In this document: positions 53,765 through 63,683 of the stretch, piece after piece
Layout of the letters: each line of letters begins with the position of its first letter
Numbering within the stretch: the stretch's first letter is position 1
Assembly (NCBI GenBank): GCA_963763115.1
Contig: CAVXNM010000078.1
Location: 1-64,000, forward strand
Reading direction: 5' to 3'
Length of the DNA: 64,000 nucleotides
From: CAVQCA01 sp963763115
GTDB lineage: Bacteria > Pseudomonadota > Gammaproteobacteria > UBA9214
Program-made: the position numbers and the translations under genes
The notes under the pieces: generated by a model
Told to the model about the DNA's origin: nothing
The model's database searches: none
Seen by the model: the letters and a program-made list of their open reading frames with translations, nothing else

Positions 53765-53793
53765 TTGCCGTACGCCAGTCTATAAAGTACTAT
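53765..53793 (+). promoter_or_regulatory. Sigma-70 promoter of rpmE
   Basis: TTGCCG at 53765-53770 and TACTAT at 53788-53793, 17 bp apart. It lies 80 bp before the rpmE start and directly after the DUF3135 stop. Confidence 0.5.
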
Positions 53794-53873
53794 ACGCGAC
53801 CTTTTCAGGGGTGCCCAGCATTTGTCCTGCACGCCCAGTCAGAAGGCGAAAAGCCGATATTTTCGAGGAAGTT

Positions 53874-54080
53874 ATGAAATCCAACATCCATCCCGCATAC
53901 GGGGATATCAAGGTTACCTGCAGTTGCGGCTCGATCTTTGAAACGCGCTCAACGGTAGGCAGGGACCTCAATATCGAGGTGTGCTCGCAATGCCATCCGT
54001 TTTACACCGGCAAACAGAAGATCGTCGACTCCGGCGGCCGCGTGGACAAGTTCCGCCGCCGCTACGGGAAAAACAAGTAG
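53874..54080 (+). CDS. rpmE: 50S ribosomal protein L31
   Basis: A 68-residue L31. It has KVTCSCGSIF and EVCSQCHPFYTGKQK, giving the four-cysteine zinc site of the C+ form. A GAGGAAG ribosome site precedes ATG 53874. The C-terminal VDKFRRRYGKNK binds the bridge region between subunits. The strong terminator at 54111 ends this short transcript. Confidence 0.96.
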   Translation: MKSNIHPAYGDIKVTCSCGSIFETRSTVGRDLNIEVCSQCHPFYTGKQKIVDSGGRVDKFRRRYGKNK

Positions 54081-54110
54081 GTCGTTACCCGTGCGCAACA
54101 AATTGCGACC

Positions 54111-54139
54111 AGGGGGTGTCCTTACGGGACGCCCCTTTT
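54111..54139 (+). terminator. Intrinsic terminator of rpmE, overlapping the nuclease start
   Basis: GGGGTGTCC (54113-54121) pairs with GGACGCCCC (54127-54135) through a TTACG loop, with one G-T wobble, and TTTT follows. The candidate GTG start of the nuclease (54116) is inside the left arm. Confidence 0.85.
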
Positions 54140-54928
54140 GCTTTCGGTCGCAGGCTGTTTGCGCTCCTTCTTTGCTGTTGCTCGACAACAGTCAGTGCGA
54201 CCGACTGCCCTGCCATCCGGGCCCGCGAGCAGGTAGAAGTGGCCTATGTCTACGACGGCGACACTGTCAAGCTGGCGGATGGGCGCAAGCTGCGCTTCAT
54301 AGGCATCAATACGCCGGAAATCGGCCGGCACGGCAAGGCAAACCAGGCGCTCGCGTCACAGGCTCGGTCCTTCCTGGATGACCTTCTCAACGCACACAAT
54401 CGCACACTGACCCTGCAGTCCGGCGCCGAGGAACACGATCATTACGGTCGTCTGCTGGCTCATGCGTTCCTGGAGAATGGCAGCAATGTCGCCGTGCAAC
54501 TACTGGATGCGGGTCTGGCAACGACGCTCATTGTGCCGCCCGACACCTGGGCAGTCGATTGCTATCAGCAACACGAAAACAGCGCCCGCGCCGGCCGCCG
54601 CGGTCTATGGTCACTGCCAGCCTATCAGCCACAGGACAGCACCTCCCTGCAACGGGACACGAAAGGGTTTCACATCGTACACGGCCGGGTCACGGCGATC
54701 CGCCACACCCGTTACACCGTGTGGCTGGATCTGGAAGGAATGCTCACAGCGCGCGTTTCTACAAGTGACCTCTCCAACTTCAGACCTGGATATCTCGACA
54801 ATCTGGAAGGCGAATTGGTAGAATTACGCGGCTGGATCAAGACAGGCAGTTACGGGCTGAGAGTAACCGTGCGGCACCCGGCGGCGCTCCAGATGCTTGT
54901 CACGGGAGCATCCCCCCGTTCAAAATGA
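54116..54928 (+). CDS. Secreted thermonuclease-family protein (staphylococcal nuclease domain)
   Basis: A protein of about 270 residues. A hydrophobic signal segment (FALLLCCCSTTVSATD) is followed by a staphylococcal nuclease domain with VYDGDTVKLADGRKLRFIGI and EEHDHYGRLLAHAFLENG, which carry the calcium aspartates and catalytic arginine/glutamate positions. A C-terminal OB-like extra domain follows. The start is uncertain: GTG 54116 is the only in-frame start near the signal peptide, and it is inside the rpmE terminator stem, which is odd. Confidence 0.8.
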   Translation: MSLRDAPFAFGRRLFALLLCCCSTTVSATDCPAIRAREQVEVAYVYDGDTVKLADGRKLRFIGINTPEIGRHGKANQALASQARSFLDDLLNAHNRTLTLQSGAEEHDHYGRLLAHAFLENGSNVAVQLLDAGLATTLIVPPDTWAVDCYQQHENSARAGRRGLWSLPAYQPQDSTSLQRDTKGFHIVHGRVTAIRHTRYTVWLDLEGMLTARVSTSDLSNFRPGYLDNLEGELVELRGWIKTGSYGLRVTVRHPAALQMLVTGASPRSK

Positions 54929-55039
54929 CGCACACCCTGCATCGAGACAGATGGCACTCCATTCAGGTTCGGTCGTACACCGCCGTCTATACTTACATGC
55001 AGTCGAAATCACTCGAGTCACCTGCCGGCGAAGAACAGC

Positions 55040-55963
55040 ATGAACAAGATAAGCATAATTGGCGGTGCAGGTCGCGTCGGTGAAACAACCGCCCTGGTCA
55101 TCGCAGAGCAAGGACTGTGCCGTGAAGTGGCGCTTCTGGATGTAGGCGAGGGAGCCGCAGAAGGTGCTGCGCAGGACATCCAGCAATCCGCATCGTTTTT
55201 CAGATTTGATGTGCAGATCCATGGCGATCACGACCCGGCGATTATCATCGATTCCGACCTGGTCATAGTCACTGCGGGTTCGCCGCGAAAACCGGGCATG
55301 TCCCGCAGCGATGTACTCCAGACCAATCGGGCCGTCATCGACGATATTATCGACCAGGTACTGCAATACGCTCCCCACGCCTTGCTGCTGCTGGTTACGA
55401 ACCCTGTCGTTGCCCTGACCTGGCATGCCTGGAAACGGACGGGCTGGAACCGGAGCCGTGTGTTCGGCCAGGGAGGCGTTCTCGACGCCTCTCGCATGGC
55501 CAATTCCATTGCGCAGGAAACCGGCTTGTCCTCCAGGGACATACACACACTGGTCATCGGCGGCCATGACGACACCATGGTGCCCTTGTTCCGCTTCAGC
55601 AGCATCAGTGGCATACCGGTATCGAAGTTCCTGGACCCGGTGGCCACCGAACGAGTGGCCGAGCACACCCGCAACGGCGGAGCGGAGGTGCTGGCCCTGA
55701 GAAAAACCAGCAGCGCCTATAACGCCCCGGCAGCTGCGATCGCCACCATGGTTGACGCTATCAGCCATGACCGCAAACGCATCCTGCCCTGCGTCTGTGT
55801 GCTGGACGGTGAATACGGGGAACGCGACGTGACCGTTGGTGTGCCTGCGGTTCTTGGAAGCCAGGGCGTGGAAAAAGTTATCGAACTGGACATGAACGAA
55901 CGAGAACTGGCCGCCTTCAGACACTCTCTTGGCGGAATTCGCACCAGTATCGATCTCCTGTAG
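55040..55963 (+). CDS. mdh: Malate dehydrogenase, LDH-like type
   Basis: A 307-residue NAD-dependent enzyme. ISIIGGAGRVGETTALVIAE is the NAD loop. AGSPRKPGMSRSDVL holds the substrate arginine and mobile loop (the arginine after RKPGM selects malate over lactate), and VIGGHDDTMVPLFR holds the catalytic histidine. It works in the TCA cycle. It converges on mrcA with a weak CGGGC/GCCCG hairpin between. Confidence 0.93.
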   Translation: MNKISIIGGAGRVGETTALVIAEQGLCREVALLDVGEGAAEGAAQDIQQSASFFRFDVQIHGDHDPAIIIDSDLVIVTAGSPRKPGMSRSDVLQTNRAVIDDIIDQVLQYAPHALLLLVTNPVVALTWHAWKRTGWNRSRVFGQGGVLDASRMANSIAQETGLSSRDIHTLVIGGHDDTMVPLFRFSSISGIPVSKFLDPVATERVAEHTRNGGAEVLALRKTSSAYNAPAAAIATMVDAISHDRKRILPCVCVLDGEYGERDVTVGVPAVLGSQGVEKVIELDMNERELAAFRHSLGGIRTSIDLL

Positions 55964-56014
55964 ACGACGGACGAGCGGGCCCTAGCCCGAATATCTCACC
56001 GGGCAGCGGCAGTC

Positions 56015-58408
56015 CTAGAACAACTGCTCCACACTGCCGCTTTCCGGGCGGGAACCCGAGCCCGCGGCCCGACTTTCTACACTGAGTTGCGGAACCTCGG
56101 CTTCCCGAAACGTCTCAAAAATTGCATCTGATTGACCGCCGCGGGCCAGCAGCCCTGTATTCGGATCAATGCGCACGGTCACCAACCCCTCCGGTTGCTC
56201 CCGTTTTTCGTTCGCCGTGCCGGCCAACGCCGTACCCATGTACTGCATCCACATCGGCAGGGCCGCATGGCTCCCGGTTTCAGCCCGCCCCAAGGGGTCA
56301 AGCTTGTCAAAACCCACCCATGTCGTCGTTACCAGTGACGGGTTATAGCCACAGAACCAGGCATCCTTCTGATCATTCGTGGTGCCGGTCTTGCCGGAGA
56401 GGTCGCTACGCCCCAGTTCGATCGCACGCCGACCGGTTCCCCGCTGTATGACATCCTGCAGCATGGAATTCATCAGCCAGGCATTCTGGGGGGTAATAAC
56501 CGCTTCGGCAAGGTTGAGTCTGGTGTCCGCCGCATCGACAATGCTCTCGATGTTCTGCGGGCAATCAGGACACACTACACGAGGTCGGGCCGAATAGATA
56601 ACCTGTCCCTGGGCATCCTGAATGCGCCGTATGAAATAGGGGTCCACCAGGTAACCACCATTGGCAAACACGGCATAGGCCCGGGCCATCTGCAGCGGCG
56701 TTACCGATGCGCTACCCAAAGCCAGGGTCAGATCGTGGGGCAATTGCGACGACTCGAAACCGAATCGCTCCGCGTATTGCGCGGCGTAGCTTGCCCCTAT
56801 GGACTGCAGGATACGAACCGACACCAGGTTACGGGAAAGATACAATGCCTTTCTGAGTCGCGTAGGACCGTAAAATTTCCCGCTGTAGTTCTCTGGTCGC
56901 CAGGTCGATTCAAGGGCGTTATCATCGAAGACGACCGGCGCATCATTGATGATGCTTGCCGGGGTAAACCCCTTCTCCAGCGCGGCTGAATAAATGATCG
57001 GCTTGAAACTGGAGCCCGGCTGGCGCATGGCCTGCGTCGCCCGGTTGAACTTGCTCAAGCTGAAATCAAACCCACCAACCAGAGCGACCACCGCACCGTC
57101 ATCGGGCCGGAGTGAAACCAGAGCACCCTGCACCTGAGGCAGCTGGGTCAACCGCCATTTACCTTCCTTATAGGTCTCGACCCTTATGATGTCACCAACA
57201 GCGGCAACATTTTCCGCCTTTTCGGGGGCCTTACCCGTCCGGTTGACGCTCTTGTAGAGGCTAGCCCATGACAGCCCATCCCATTCTATGGTGATCGTCA
57301 GCCCGCTGCGCAGTAGTACCTCAACCGAGCGATCCTCCACGGAAGTAACCAGTCCTGCCTCAATATCGCTCCGGGGCGGATAATCGGCCAGCAATCCGGG
57401 CCATGCGTCAACGGCAACGCCTGCCAGGTCAACATGACCCTCAGGACCCCGGTACCCGTGCCGGTGGCTGTATTCCAGCAAGGTATCGTGCAGCGCCCGA
57501 TTCGCCGCTGTCTGGAGTGATGATTCAACCGTTGTAACCACGTCGAAGCCAGATGTATATGCTTCCTCCCCATAGCGTTGCACTATCTCATCCCGCACCA
57601 TCTCGGCCAGATAGGGAGCCCGCACATCCACCTGGACGGTATGCAGGGAGGCATCGTCCACCTCGGTCAGGGCTTTCTTATAGACATCGCCGTCGATATA
57701 CCCGAGGCTGTACATACGCCCCAGCACGTAGTTCCGGCGCGCCAGCGCCGCTTCTGGATTGTTGACCGGGTTGACGCGTGAGGGTGCCTTGGGCAGGGCA
57801 GCTATCATTGCCATCCTGGCAACGCTCAGTTCATGGATATCGACACCATAATAAACCCGGGCAGCGGCCTCCACGCCATAGGCACGATGCCCCAGGTAAA
57901 TCTTGTTGAGATAGAGCTCGAGAATTTCCTGCTTGCTTAGCGAATGCTCGATTCTGAATGCAAGGAGAATCTCGTTCAGCTTGCGTAAATAGGTCTTTTC
58001 TGTTGTGAGGAAAAAATTACGCGCGACCTGCATGGTAATGGTACTGCCACCCTGGCGTTTCTGGCCCGTGCGCAGCAGTTCTATCCCGGCCCGTAGCAAA
58101 CCCTGAATATCAACCCCGGGATGCTCGAAGAAGCGATCATCTTCAGCCGCCAGGAATGCGTGTACCAGGACCGGCGGTACATTTTCAATCTGCACGGGTG
58201 TACGCCGTTTTTCTCCAAACTCTGCCATCAACTTGCGATCGCTGGTATAAATACGCAGCGGCACCTGCAATTGAACATCCTTGAGCAGATCAATCGAAGG
58301 CAGTTGAGGTTCGATTTTGACGAACATAACGACTGACAGGATCAAAAACACAATAGTCAGAGTAAATACGGCGGAAAGCAAAAAACGCCCAAGATGTCTA
58401 AAAATCAT
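56015..58408 (-). CDS. mrcA: Penicillin-binding protein 1A
   Basis: A 797-residue bifunctional peptidoglycan synthase. A membrane anchor (LLSAVFTLTIVFLILSVVMF) leads to the glycosyltransferase domain with AAEDDRFFEHPGVD (catalytic glutamate) and RQGGSTITMQVARNFFL. The transpeptidase has GSSFKPIIYSAAL (catalytic serine near residue 467), SRN and SGKTGTTNDQKDAWF. It acts in the periplasm. It is divergent from pilM, an arrangement conserved in many gammaproteobacteria. Confidence 0.95.
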   Translation of the reverse strand: MIFRHLGRFLLSAVFTLTIVFLILSVVMFVKIEPQLPSIDLLKDVQLQVPLRIYTSDRKLMAEFGEKRRTPVQIENVPPVLVHAFLAAEDDRFFEHPGVDIQGLLRAGIELLRTGQKRQGGSTITMQVARNFFLTTEKTYLRKLNEILLAFRIEHSLSKQEILELYLNKIYLGHRAYGVEAAARVYYGVDIHELSVARMAMIAALPKAPSRVNPVNNPEAALARRNYVLGRMYSLGYIDGDVYKKALTEVDDASLHTVQVDVRAPYLAEMVRDEIVQRYGEEAYTSGFDVVTTVESSLQTAANRALHDTLLEYSHRHGYRGPEGHVDLAGVAVDAWPGLLADYPPRSDIEAGLVTSVEDRSVEVLLRSGLTITIEWDGLSWASLYKSVNRTGKAPEKAENVAAVGDIIRVETYKEGKWRLTQLPQVQGALVSLRPDDGAVVALVGGFDFSLSKFNRATQAMRQPGSSFKPIIYSAALEKGFTPASIINDAPVVFDDNALESTWRPENYSGKFYGPTRLRKALYLSRNLVSVRILQSIGASYAAQYAERFGFESSQLPHDLTLALGSASVTPLQMARAYAVFANGGYLVDPYFIRRIQDAQGQVIYSARPRVVCPDCPQNIESIVDAADTRLNLAEAVITPQNAWLMNSMLQDVIQRGTGRRAIELGRSDLSGKTGTTNDQKDAWFCGYNPSLVTTTWVGFDKLDPLGRAETGSHAALPMWMQYMGTALAGTANEKREQPEGLVTVRIDPNTGLLARGGQSDAIFETFREAEVPQLSVESRAAGSGSRPESGSVEQLF

Positions 58409-58562
58409 GATGGTGCGGAAATCCTGTGATGGGAATCATAGAATAGGCCGGAAGGAATGCATATAAAAGAAATCGGTCGGTGGAAGTTTAAAATTTTTCT
58501 CAACCCGGGGGGAGTTCGTCCGATAACTAACACCACAGTATGCAATTGAGCATGCACTTTGG

Positions 58563-58591
58563 TTGACAAACAGTTGGCAATGCTCTCTAAT
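58563..58591 (+). promoter_or_regulatory. Sigma-70 promoter of the pilM operon
   Basis: Perfect TTGACA (58563-58568), a 17-bp spacer and TCTAAT (58586-58591). The pilM start is 51 bp downstream. Confidence 0.75.
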
Positions 58592-58641
58592 GCGCCGAAC
58601 TACCTTATCTGTCCAACAGTGGGTAATTAAAAGGAAATATT

Positions 58642-59712
58642 GTGCCATTTGCGCAACTATTCAAACGGACTAAACCGCCGCTCCTAGGTGTCGATATCAG
58701 TTCCACTGCTGTCAAGCTGTTGGAACTCAGCCGCAGCGGTCTACGTTACCGCGTAGAGAGCTACGCAGTCGAGCCGCTGCCTCCCAACTCCGTCGTCGAA
58801 AAGAATATTACTGACGTAGAAGCCGTCGGTGAAGCGATACGCCGTGCAGTTAAACGCTCTGGCACGCGCACTCGGCATGCCGCGGTTGCGGTTGCGGGAT
58901 CGGCGGTGATTACCAGAACCATTACCATGTCTGCCGGATTGTCTCAGGACGATATGGAAAGCCAGATCCAGTTCGAGGCGGACCAGTACGTCCCCTACCC
59001 GCTCGATGAGGTAAATATCGACTTCGAGGTCATTGGACCGTCAGAAAAAAATCCCGATACGGTAGACGTTCTGCTGGCCGCATGCCGAAGCGAGAATGTC
59101 GACATGCGCAATGCGGCGGTAGAAACCGGCGGCCTGATTACCCAAGTTATTGACGTTGAATCATTTGCCAGCGAAAACGCCTTTGCACTGCTTGCTGACC
59201 AGATGCCGGATCAGGGCGTGGAAAAGACCATCGCCGTTATTGACGTCGGCGCCACCATGACCACCCTCAATGTCATGCATGACCTGAAAAGCATCTACAC
59301 CCGTGACACAGTATTTGGCGGGAAGCAACTGACTGAAGAGATCATGCGGCGCTATGGACTTTCCTATGAGGAAGCCGGCATGGCGAAACGACAGGGTGGG
59401 TTGCCGGAGAACTATGTCACCGATGTCCTTGAGCCGTTCAAGGAAGCCATGGCGCAGCAGGCAAGTCGCTCATTGCAGTTCTTCTATTCATCCAGCCCCC
59501 ACAGCAAGGTTGACCATGTCGTGCTGGCAGGCGGTGGTGCATCCATACCCAACGTGGATGAATTGATTCAGGAAAGACTGGGTGTCGATACCAGCATTGC
59601 CAACCCCTTCGCTTCCATGTCATTGTCTGCACGTGTAAAACCGCAGACGCTCAGCAATGACGCGCCCGCTCTGTTGATTGCCTGCGGGCTGGCCTTGAGG
59701 AGCTTCGACTAA
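58642..59712 (+). CDS. pilM: Type IV pilus inner-membrane platform protein PilM
   Basis: A 356-residue actin-like cytoplasmic protein. LLGVDISSTAVKLLELSRSG is the N-terminal phosphate-1 block, AVIDVGATMTTLNVMHD the phosphate-2 block and HVVLAGGGASIPNVDELI-like VVLAGGGASIPNVDELIQ the adenosine block. It binds the N-terminus of PilN and links the alignment complex to the pilus motor. The start is GTG 58642 after an AAGGAA ribosome site. The pilN start is 1 bp after the stop. Confidence 0.94.
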   Translation: MPFAQLFKRTKPPLLGVDISSTAVKLLELSRSGLRYRVESYAVEPLPPNSVVEKNITDVEAVGEAIRRAVKRSGTRTRHAAVAVAGSAVITRTITMSAGLSQDDMESQIQFEADQYVPYPLDEVNIDFEVIGPSEKNPDTVDVLLAACRSENVDMRNAAVETGGLITQVIDVESFASENAFALLADQMPDQGVEKTIAVIDVGATMTTLNVMHDLKSIYTRDTVFGGKQLTEEIMRRYGLSYEEAGMAKRQGGLPENYVTDVLEPFKEAMAQQASRSLQFFYSSSPHSKVDHVVLAGGGASIPNVDELIQERLGVDTSIANPFASMSLSARVKPQTLSNDAPALLIACGLALRSFD

Positions 59713-59713
59713 C

Positions 59714-60298
59714 ATGGCAAAGATCAACCTGCTCCCATGGCGTGAAGAGCTACGCAAGCAGAAACAGCGTGAATTTGTAATATCTGCAGCCGGCGGCGCT
59801 CTAGTCGCAGCGCTGATTGTATTGCTGGCCCATTTTCACATTGACGGTCTTATTGACAATCAGAATCAGCGCAACGAATTCCTGAAGGCGCAGATCACGA
59901 TCCTCGACCAGCGCATTGGCAGGATCAAGGAACTTGAGAAGATGAAGGCCGATCTCCTCGCTCGAATGAATGTCATTCAGGAATTGCAGCGCAGCAGGCC
60001 AGAAAGCGTACATTTGATGGACGAACTGGTTCGCACTCTGCCAGACGGCGTTTATCTGAAATCCTTCACACAGAAAGGTAGAAGCCTGGATATGGGCGGT
60101 GTCGCTCAATCAAATGCCAGGGTATCTGACTATATGCGCAATATTGACGCATCCGACTGGCTGACAGCACCGCGTCTGGACCTGATCAAGACCACTGAAG
60201 TGAACCGTACCCGGGTTGCCAACTTCAACCTGCGCGGCAAGCAGAAAACACACAAGCCCCAGAGTGACGAGGCCGGTCAGAAAGAGGGTGGCTCATGA
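59714..60298 (+). CDS. pilN: Type IV pilus assembly protein PilN
   Basis: A 194-residue bitopic inner-membrane protein. INLLPWREELRKQKQREF at the start is the PilM-binding INLLPWR motif, followed by the membrane helix GGALVAALIVLLAHFHI, and a periplasmic ferredoxin-like domain. It overlaps pilO by 4 bp. Confidence 0.94.
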   Translation: MAKINLLPWREELRKQKQREFVISAAGGALVAALIVLLAHFHIDGLIDNQNQRNEFLKAQITILDQRIGRIKELEKMKADLLARMNVIQELQRSRPESVHLMDELVRTLPDGVYLKSFTQKGRSLDMGGVAQSNARVSDYMRNIDASDWLTAPRLDLIKTTEVNRTRVANFNLRGKQKTHKPQSDEAGQKEGGS

Positions 60299-60930
60299 AC
60301 TTCGACCTGAATGATCTAGATCTGTCCAATATTTCCCGCTGGCCGGCCGCTGCCCGTGTGGTTGTGATTCTGTTCATTATGGGTGGCGTGATCTTTCTGG
60401 GCTACTGGTTCCATATAAAGGACCAGATGGCGGTACTCCAGGCAGCCGAGCAGAAAGAACTCGACCTGAAGGTCATATTCGAGAAGAAAGCCCAGCAGGC
60501 AGCCAACCTGGAAGCCTACGAACAACAACTGACGGAGATGCGTGAATCCTTTGGTGCCATGCTGCGCCAGTTACCCAACAAAACCGAGGTTGCGGATTTG
60601 CTGGTTGACGTCTCGCAAACGGGTCTGGCAAGCGGGCTGGAATTTGAACTATTCAAACCCGGGGCTGAAATTCCCCAGGAATTCTATGCCGTGCTGCCCA
60701 TCAGCATTCGCGTCATAGGTACATACCATGAGTTCGGGGATTTTGTCAGCGGTGTTGCCGCCCTTCCCCGTATCGTAACACTACATAATATAAGCATTAA
60801 AAAACGGGGCAAAGGGGATAACGCACTCCTTGTCATGGATATGACCGCCAAAACCTATCGCTATCTGGAGGAAAGCGAACGTCCGCAAGAGAAAAAGGCT
60901 GGCGGAAAGAAGGGAGGCCGCAAGAAATGA
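60295..60930 (+). CDS. pilO: Type IV pilus assembly protein PilO
   Basis: A 211-residue inner-membrane protein. A short N-terminal part, membrane helix AARVVVILFIMGGVIFLGYW, coiled coil (MAVLQAAEQKELDLKVIFEK) and a periplasmic domain including IRVIGTYHEFGDFVSGVAAL. It pairs with PilN. It overlaps pilP by 4 bp (ATGA). Confidence 0.94.
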   Translation: MNFDLNDLDLSNISRWPAAARVVVILFIMGGVIFLGYWFHIKDQMAVLQAAEQKELDLKVIFEKKAQQAANLEAYEQQLTEMRESFGAMLRQLPNKTEVADLLVDVSQTGLASGLEFELFKPGAEIPQEFYAVLPISIRVIGTYHEFGDFVSGVAALPRIVTLHNISIKKRGKGDNALLVMDMTAKTYRYLEESERPQEKKAGGKKGGRKK

Positions 60931-61466
60931 TTAGGGATCGCAAGTACCTGCATTGGCTGGCTATGGCATCCGTGGCGTGCATGATTGCAGCCTGCTCGAA
61001 CAACCCAACGGCCGACCTGGAAACCTACGTTGCGGATATTAAAAGCCAGCAAAAATCTTCCATAGAACCGCTGCCCGAGTTCGAGCCCTTTGAATCATTC
61101 GCCTATCAGGCCAATGAACTGCGCGACCCATTCACGCAGCCGGTCTTCTCGCACCCACCCGCTGCTGTGGCACAGACCGGCGGTAGTGGAATCAAACCCG
61201 ACTTCGATCGCCCTACCGAACCTCTTGAGGAGTATCCGCTGGACAGCTTGCGCATGGTTGGAACCATGGAGAAGGGTCAGGAAACCTGGGCGCTGATACT
61301 TGACAAGGATGATGCTATCCATCGCGTGCAACCCGGAAATTATATGGGCCAGAACCACGGCAAGATCACTAGGGTTACAGAATTTGAAGTTGAACTTACG
61401 GAAATCATTCCTGATGGACTCGGAGGCTGGATGGAACGCCAGGCTTCCATTGCAATCAGCGAATAA
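60927..61466 (+). CDS. pilP: Type IV pilus lipoprotein PilP
   Basis: A 179-residue lipoprotein. The lipobox MIAAC (cleaved before C) anchors it to the inner membrane. RDPFTQPVF marks the flexible stretch, and SLRMVGTMEKGQETWALILD the beta-sandwich domain that binds PilQ. It links PilNO to the secretin. Confidence 0.93.
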   Translation: MIRDRKYLHWLAMASVACMIAACSNNPTADLETYVADIKSQQKSSIEPLPEFEPFESFAYQANELRDPFTQPVFSHPPAAVAQTGGSGIKPDFDRPTEPLEEYPLDSLRMVGTMEKGQETWALILDKDDAIHRVQPGNYMGQNHGKITRVTEFEVELTEIIPDGLGGWMERQASIAISE

Positions 61467-61484
61467 TCCCACGGGGGAATCGCA

Positions 61485-63635
61485 ATGACCGGAAATAGCA
61501 CTCGCAGACCAGTGGCATACGCAGCAAAACTAGTCGACTCCACGAGAAGATTGGCCAGAGGCGGTCGGGCTCTCCTGCTGATTACTGGCTACATACTGAT
61601 CGGCGTCAGTATTACTAACGCCTATGCGGGCGAGCAGACCGCAACAAACTCGCTGAAATCAGTCGAATTTGCCGGTCTTCCGGGCAACAAGACGCAGATC
61701 GTCCTGACGTTGAGCAATACCGCAACAGCGCCGTTGAGCTTCACCATCGATAATCCGGCACGCATTGCGCTGGACTTTCCCGCCACAAAGAACGACCTTG
61801 CCCAACGCACCCAGAGCATCGGCATCGGTATGGCAGACAGCATGACCGCTATTGAGGCTCAGGGACGCACCCGGGTCGTGGTCAACCTGGTAGAAATGGT
61901 ACCGTACGAAGCACATACCGAAGGCAACAAGGTCGTGCTGACCATACAGGGCGGTGGCAAGGAAGAAAGCGTCGCCAGCGCGGCGGTAACCTCAGCCAAG
62001 GGCGGTGCACGCCCCCAGATTAAGAATGTCGACTTCCGGCGCGGTGAACATGGCGAGGGCCGCGTTATTGTAAGTCTCTCCGACCCCTCGATTCCGGTGG
62101 ACATCCAGCAGGAAGGCGGTAATGTAGTCGTTGACTTCTATCGCGCCATACTGCCCGGTGATCTGGCACGGCGCCTGGACGTACTGGACTTCGCCACGCC
62201 TGTAAAGACTATCGATACTTTCACCAAGGGCGATAATGTACACATGGTTATCACACCGATGGGTGAGTACGATTACCTCGCCTATCAGTCCAATGACGAA
62301 TTCACCATTGAAGTCAAGGCGATAACCAAGGAAGAGGCGGAAGAGCGTAAAAAGGATGAGTTTGGCTACAAGGGCGAGCGCCTGTCCCTTAATTTCCAGG
62401 ACATCGAGGTGCGCTCCGTTCTGCAGCTCATCGCGGATTTCACCGGAATCAACATCGTGGTCAGTGATACGGTCAAGGGCAGCCTGACTCTGCGTCTCAA
62501 GAACGTCCCCTGGGACCAGGCACTGGACCTGATCCTGAAAACCAAGGGTCTTGCGATGCGTCAAACCGGCAACGTCATGCTGATTGCACCCAGCGAGGAA
62601 ATTGCCGCCCGGGAAAAACTTGAACTCGAGTCCCAGAAGCAGATCAAGCAACTGGAGCCGCTCTATTCGGAATTCATCCAGGTCAATTATGCCAAGGCCG
62701 CCGATATCGCGAAGCTGCTGAAGAGTTCCGATACCTCGCTGCTCTCCGACCGCGGCACGGCAACGATAGATGAACGCACCAACACCTTGCTGGTTCAGGA
62801 TACCGCCAGCAAGCTCGCGGATATACGTAAATTGGTAGCGCGACTGGACATCCCCGTCAGGCAGGTGCTGATCGAATCACGCATCGTGATTGCCAATAAT
62901 AACTTTGCGAGGGATCTGGGCGTGAAGTTCGGCTACAGCAAGACGGTTGACTACAATGACGATCACGTCCTGGTCGTCGGCGGCAAACAGCCAGGTGACC
63001 TTATTACAAACCCTGTAACCCCCTTCGAGGTGCCGGCTGGCAGCAGCATTACCGGCCTGATCACCGATCTCGGTGTTACCAACCCGACAGGTTCAATCGG
63101 ACTTGCCGTCGGCAAGCTGGGAAGCCACCTGCTGCAGCTGGAACTCAATGCCATGGAGGCGGAAGGACAAGGTGAGGTCATTTCCAGTCCCCGGGTGCTG
63201 ACCTCCAACCAGAAGGAAGCCTATATCGAGGCAGGCACCGAAATACCCTATCAGGAGGCCTCATCCAGCGGCGCCACCAGCACGTCCTTCAAGAAGGCCG
63301 TCCTCAGCCTGAAAGTCACGCCGCAAATCACGCCAGATGACCGCATCATCATGGACCTCAACGTCAACAAGGACAGCGTGGGCCGGGTCTTCAACGGCGT
63401 TCCCAGCATCGATACCAAGGAGGTGGGCACCCAGGTCCTGGTGGACAATGGCGAAACCCTGGTGCTCGGCGGTATCTACGAACGGGAAAAGCTGGATGAG
63501 GTCGACCGGGTGCCGTTCTTCGGGGAGCTCCCGATGGTCGACTGGCTGTTCAAGACCACGCGGAAGAAAGACGACAAGTCCGAACTGCTCATCTTCATTA
63601 CGCCGAAGATCGTCAAGGAAAGCTTCCACCTCTGA
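61485..63635 (+). CDS. pilQ: Type IV pilus secretin PilQ
   Basis: A 716-residue outer-membrane secretin. A signal-like hydrophobic segment (ALLLITGYILIGVSITNAYA) is followed by two AMIN peptidoglycan-binding domains, the secretin N0/N1 domain (LSLNFQDIEVRSVLQLIADF and NIVVSDTVKGSLTLRLKNVP) and the secretin core ending VPFFGELPMVDWLFKTTRKK and ELLIFITPKIVKES. It forms the gated pore for the pilus. A GGGGGAA ribosome site precedes ATG 61485. Confidence 0.95.
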   Translation: MTGNSTRRPVAYAAKLVDSTRRLARGGRALLLITGYILIGVSITNAYAGEQTATNSLKSVEFAGLPGNKTQIVLTLSNTATAPLSFTIDNPARIALDFPATKNDLAQRTQSIGIGMADSMTAIEAQGRTRVVVNLVEMVPYEAHTEGNKVVLTIQGGGKEESVASAAVTSAKGGARPQIKNVDFRRGEHGEGRVIVSLSDPSIPVDIQQEGGNVVVDFYRAILPGDLARRLDVLDFATPVKTIDTFTKGDNVHMVITPMGEYDYLAYQSNDEFTIEVKAITKEEAEERKKDEFGYKGERLSLNFQDIEVRSVLQLIADFTGINIVVSDTVKGSLTLRLKNVPWDQALDLILKTKGLAMRQTGNVMLIAPSEEIAAREKLELESQKQIKQLEPLYSEFIQVNYAKAADIAKLLKSSDTSLLSDRGTATIDERTNTLLVQDTASKLADIRKLVARLDIPVRQVLIESRIVIANNNFARDLGVKFGYSKTVDYNDDHVLVVGGKQPGDLITNPVTPFEVPAGSSITGLITDLGVTNPTGSIGLAVGKLGSHLLQLELNAMEAEGQGEVISSPRVLTSNQKEAYIEAGTEIPYQEASSSGATSTSFKKAVLSLKVTPQITPDDRIIMDLNVNKDSVGRVFNGVPSIDTKEVGTQVLVDNGETLVLGGIYEREKLDEVDRVPFFGELPMVDWLFKTTRKKDDKSELLIFITPKIVKESFHL

Positions 63636-63683
63636 TCCCCAGACGTTCCTGGCGCTTGCCAGCGAACGCAGTTTCTGGCATAC

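Noticed and set aside
54091..54381. A different frame starting GTG 54091 for the nuclease
   Set aside because: It does not encode the nuclease domain, which is in the frame of GTG 54116.
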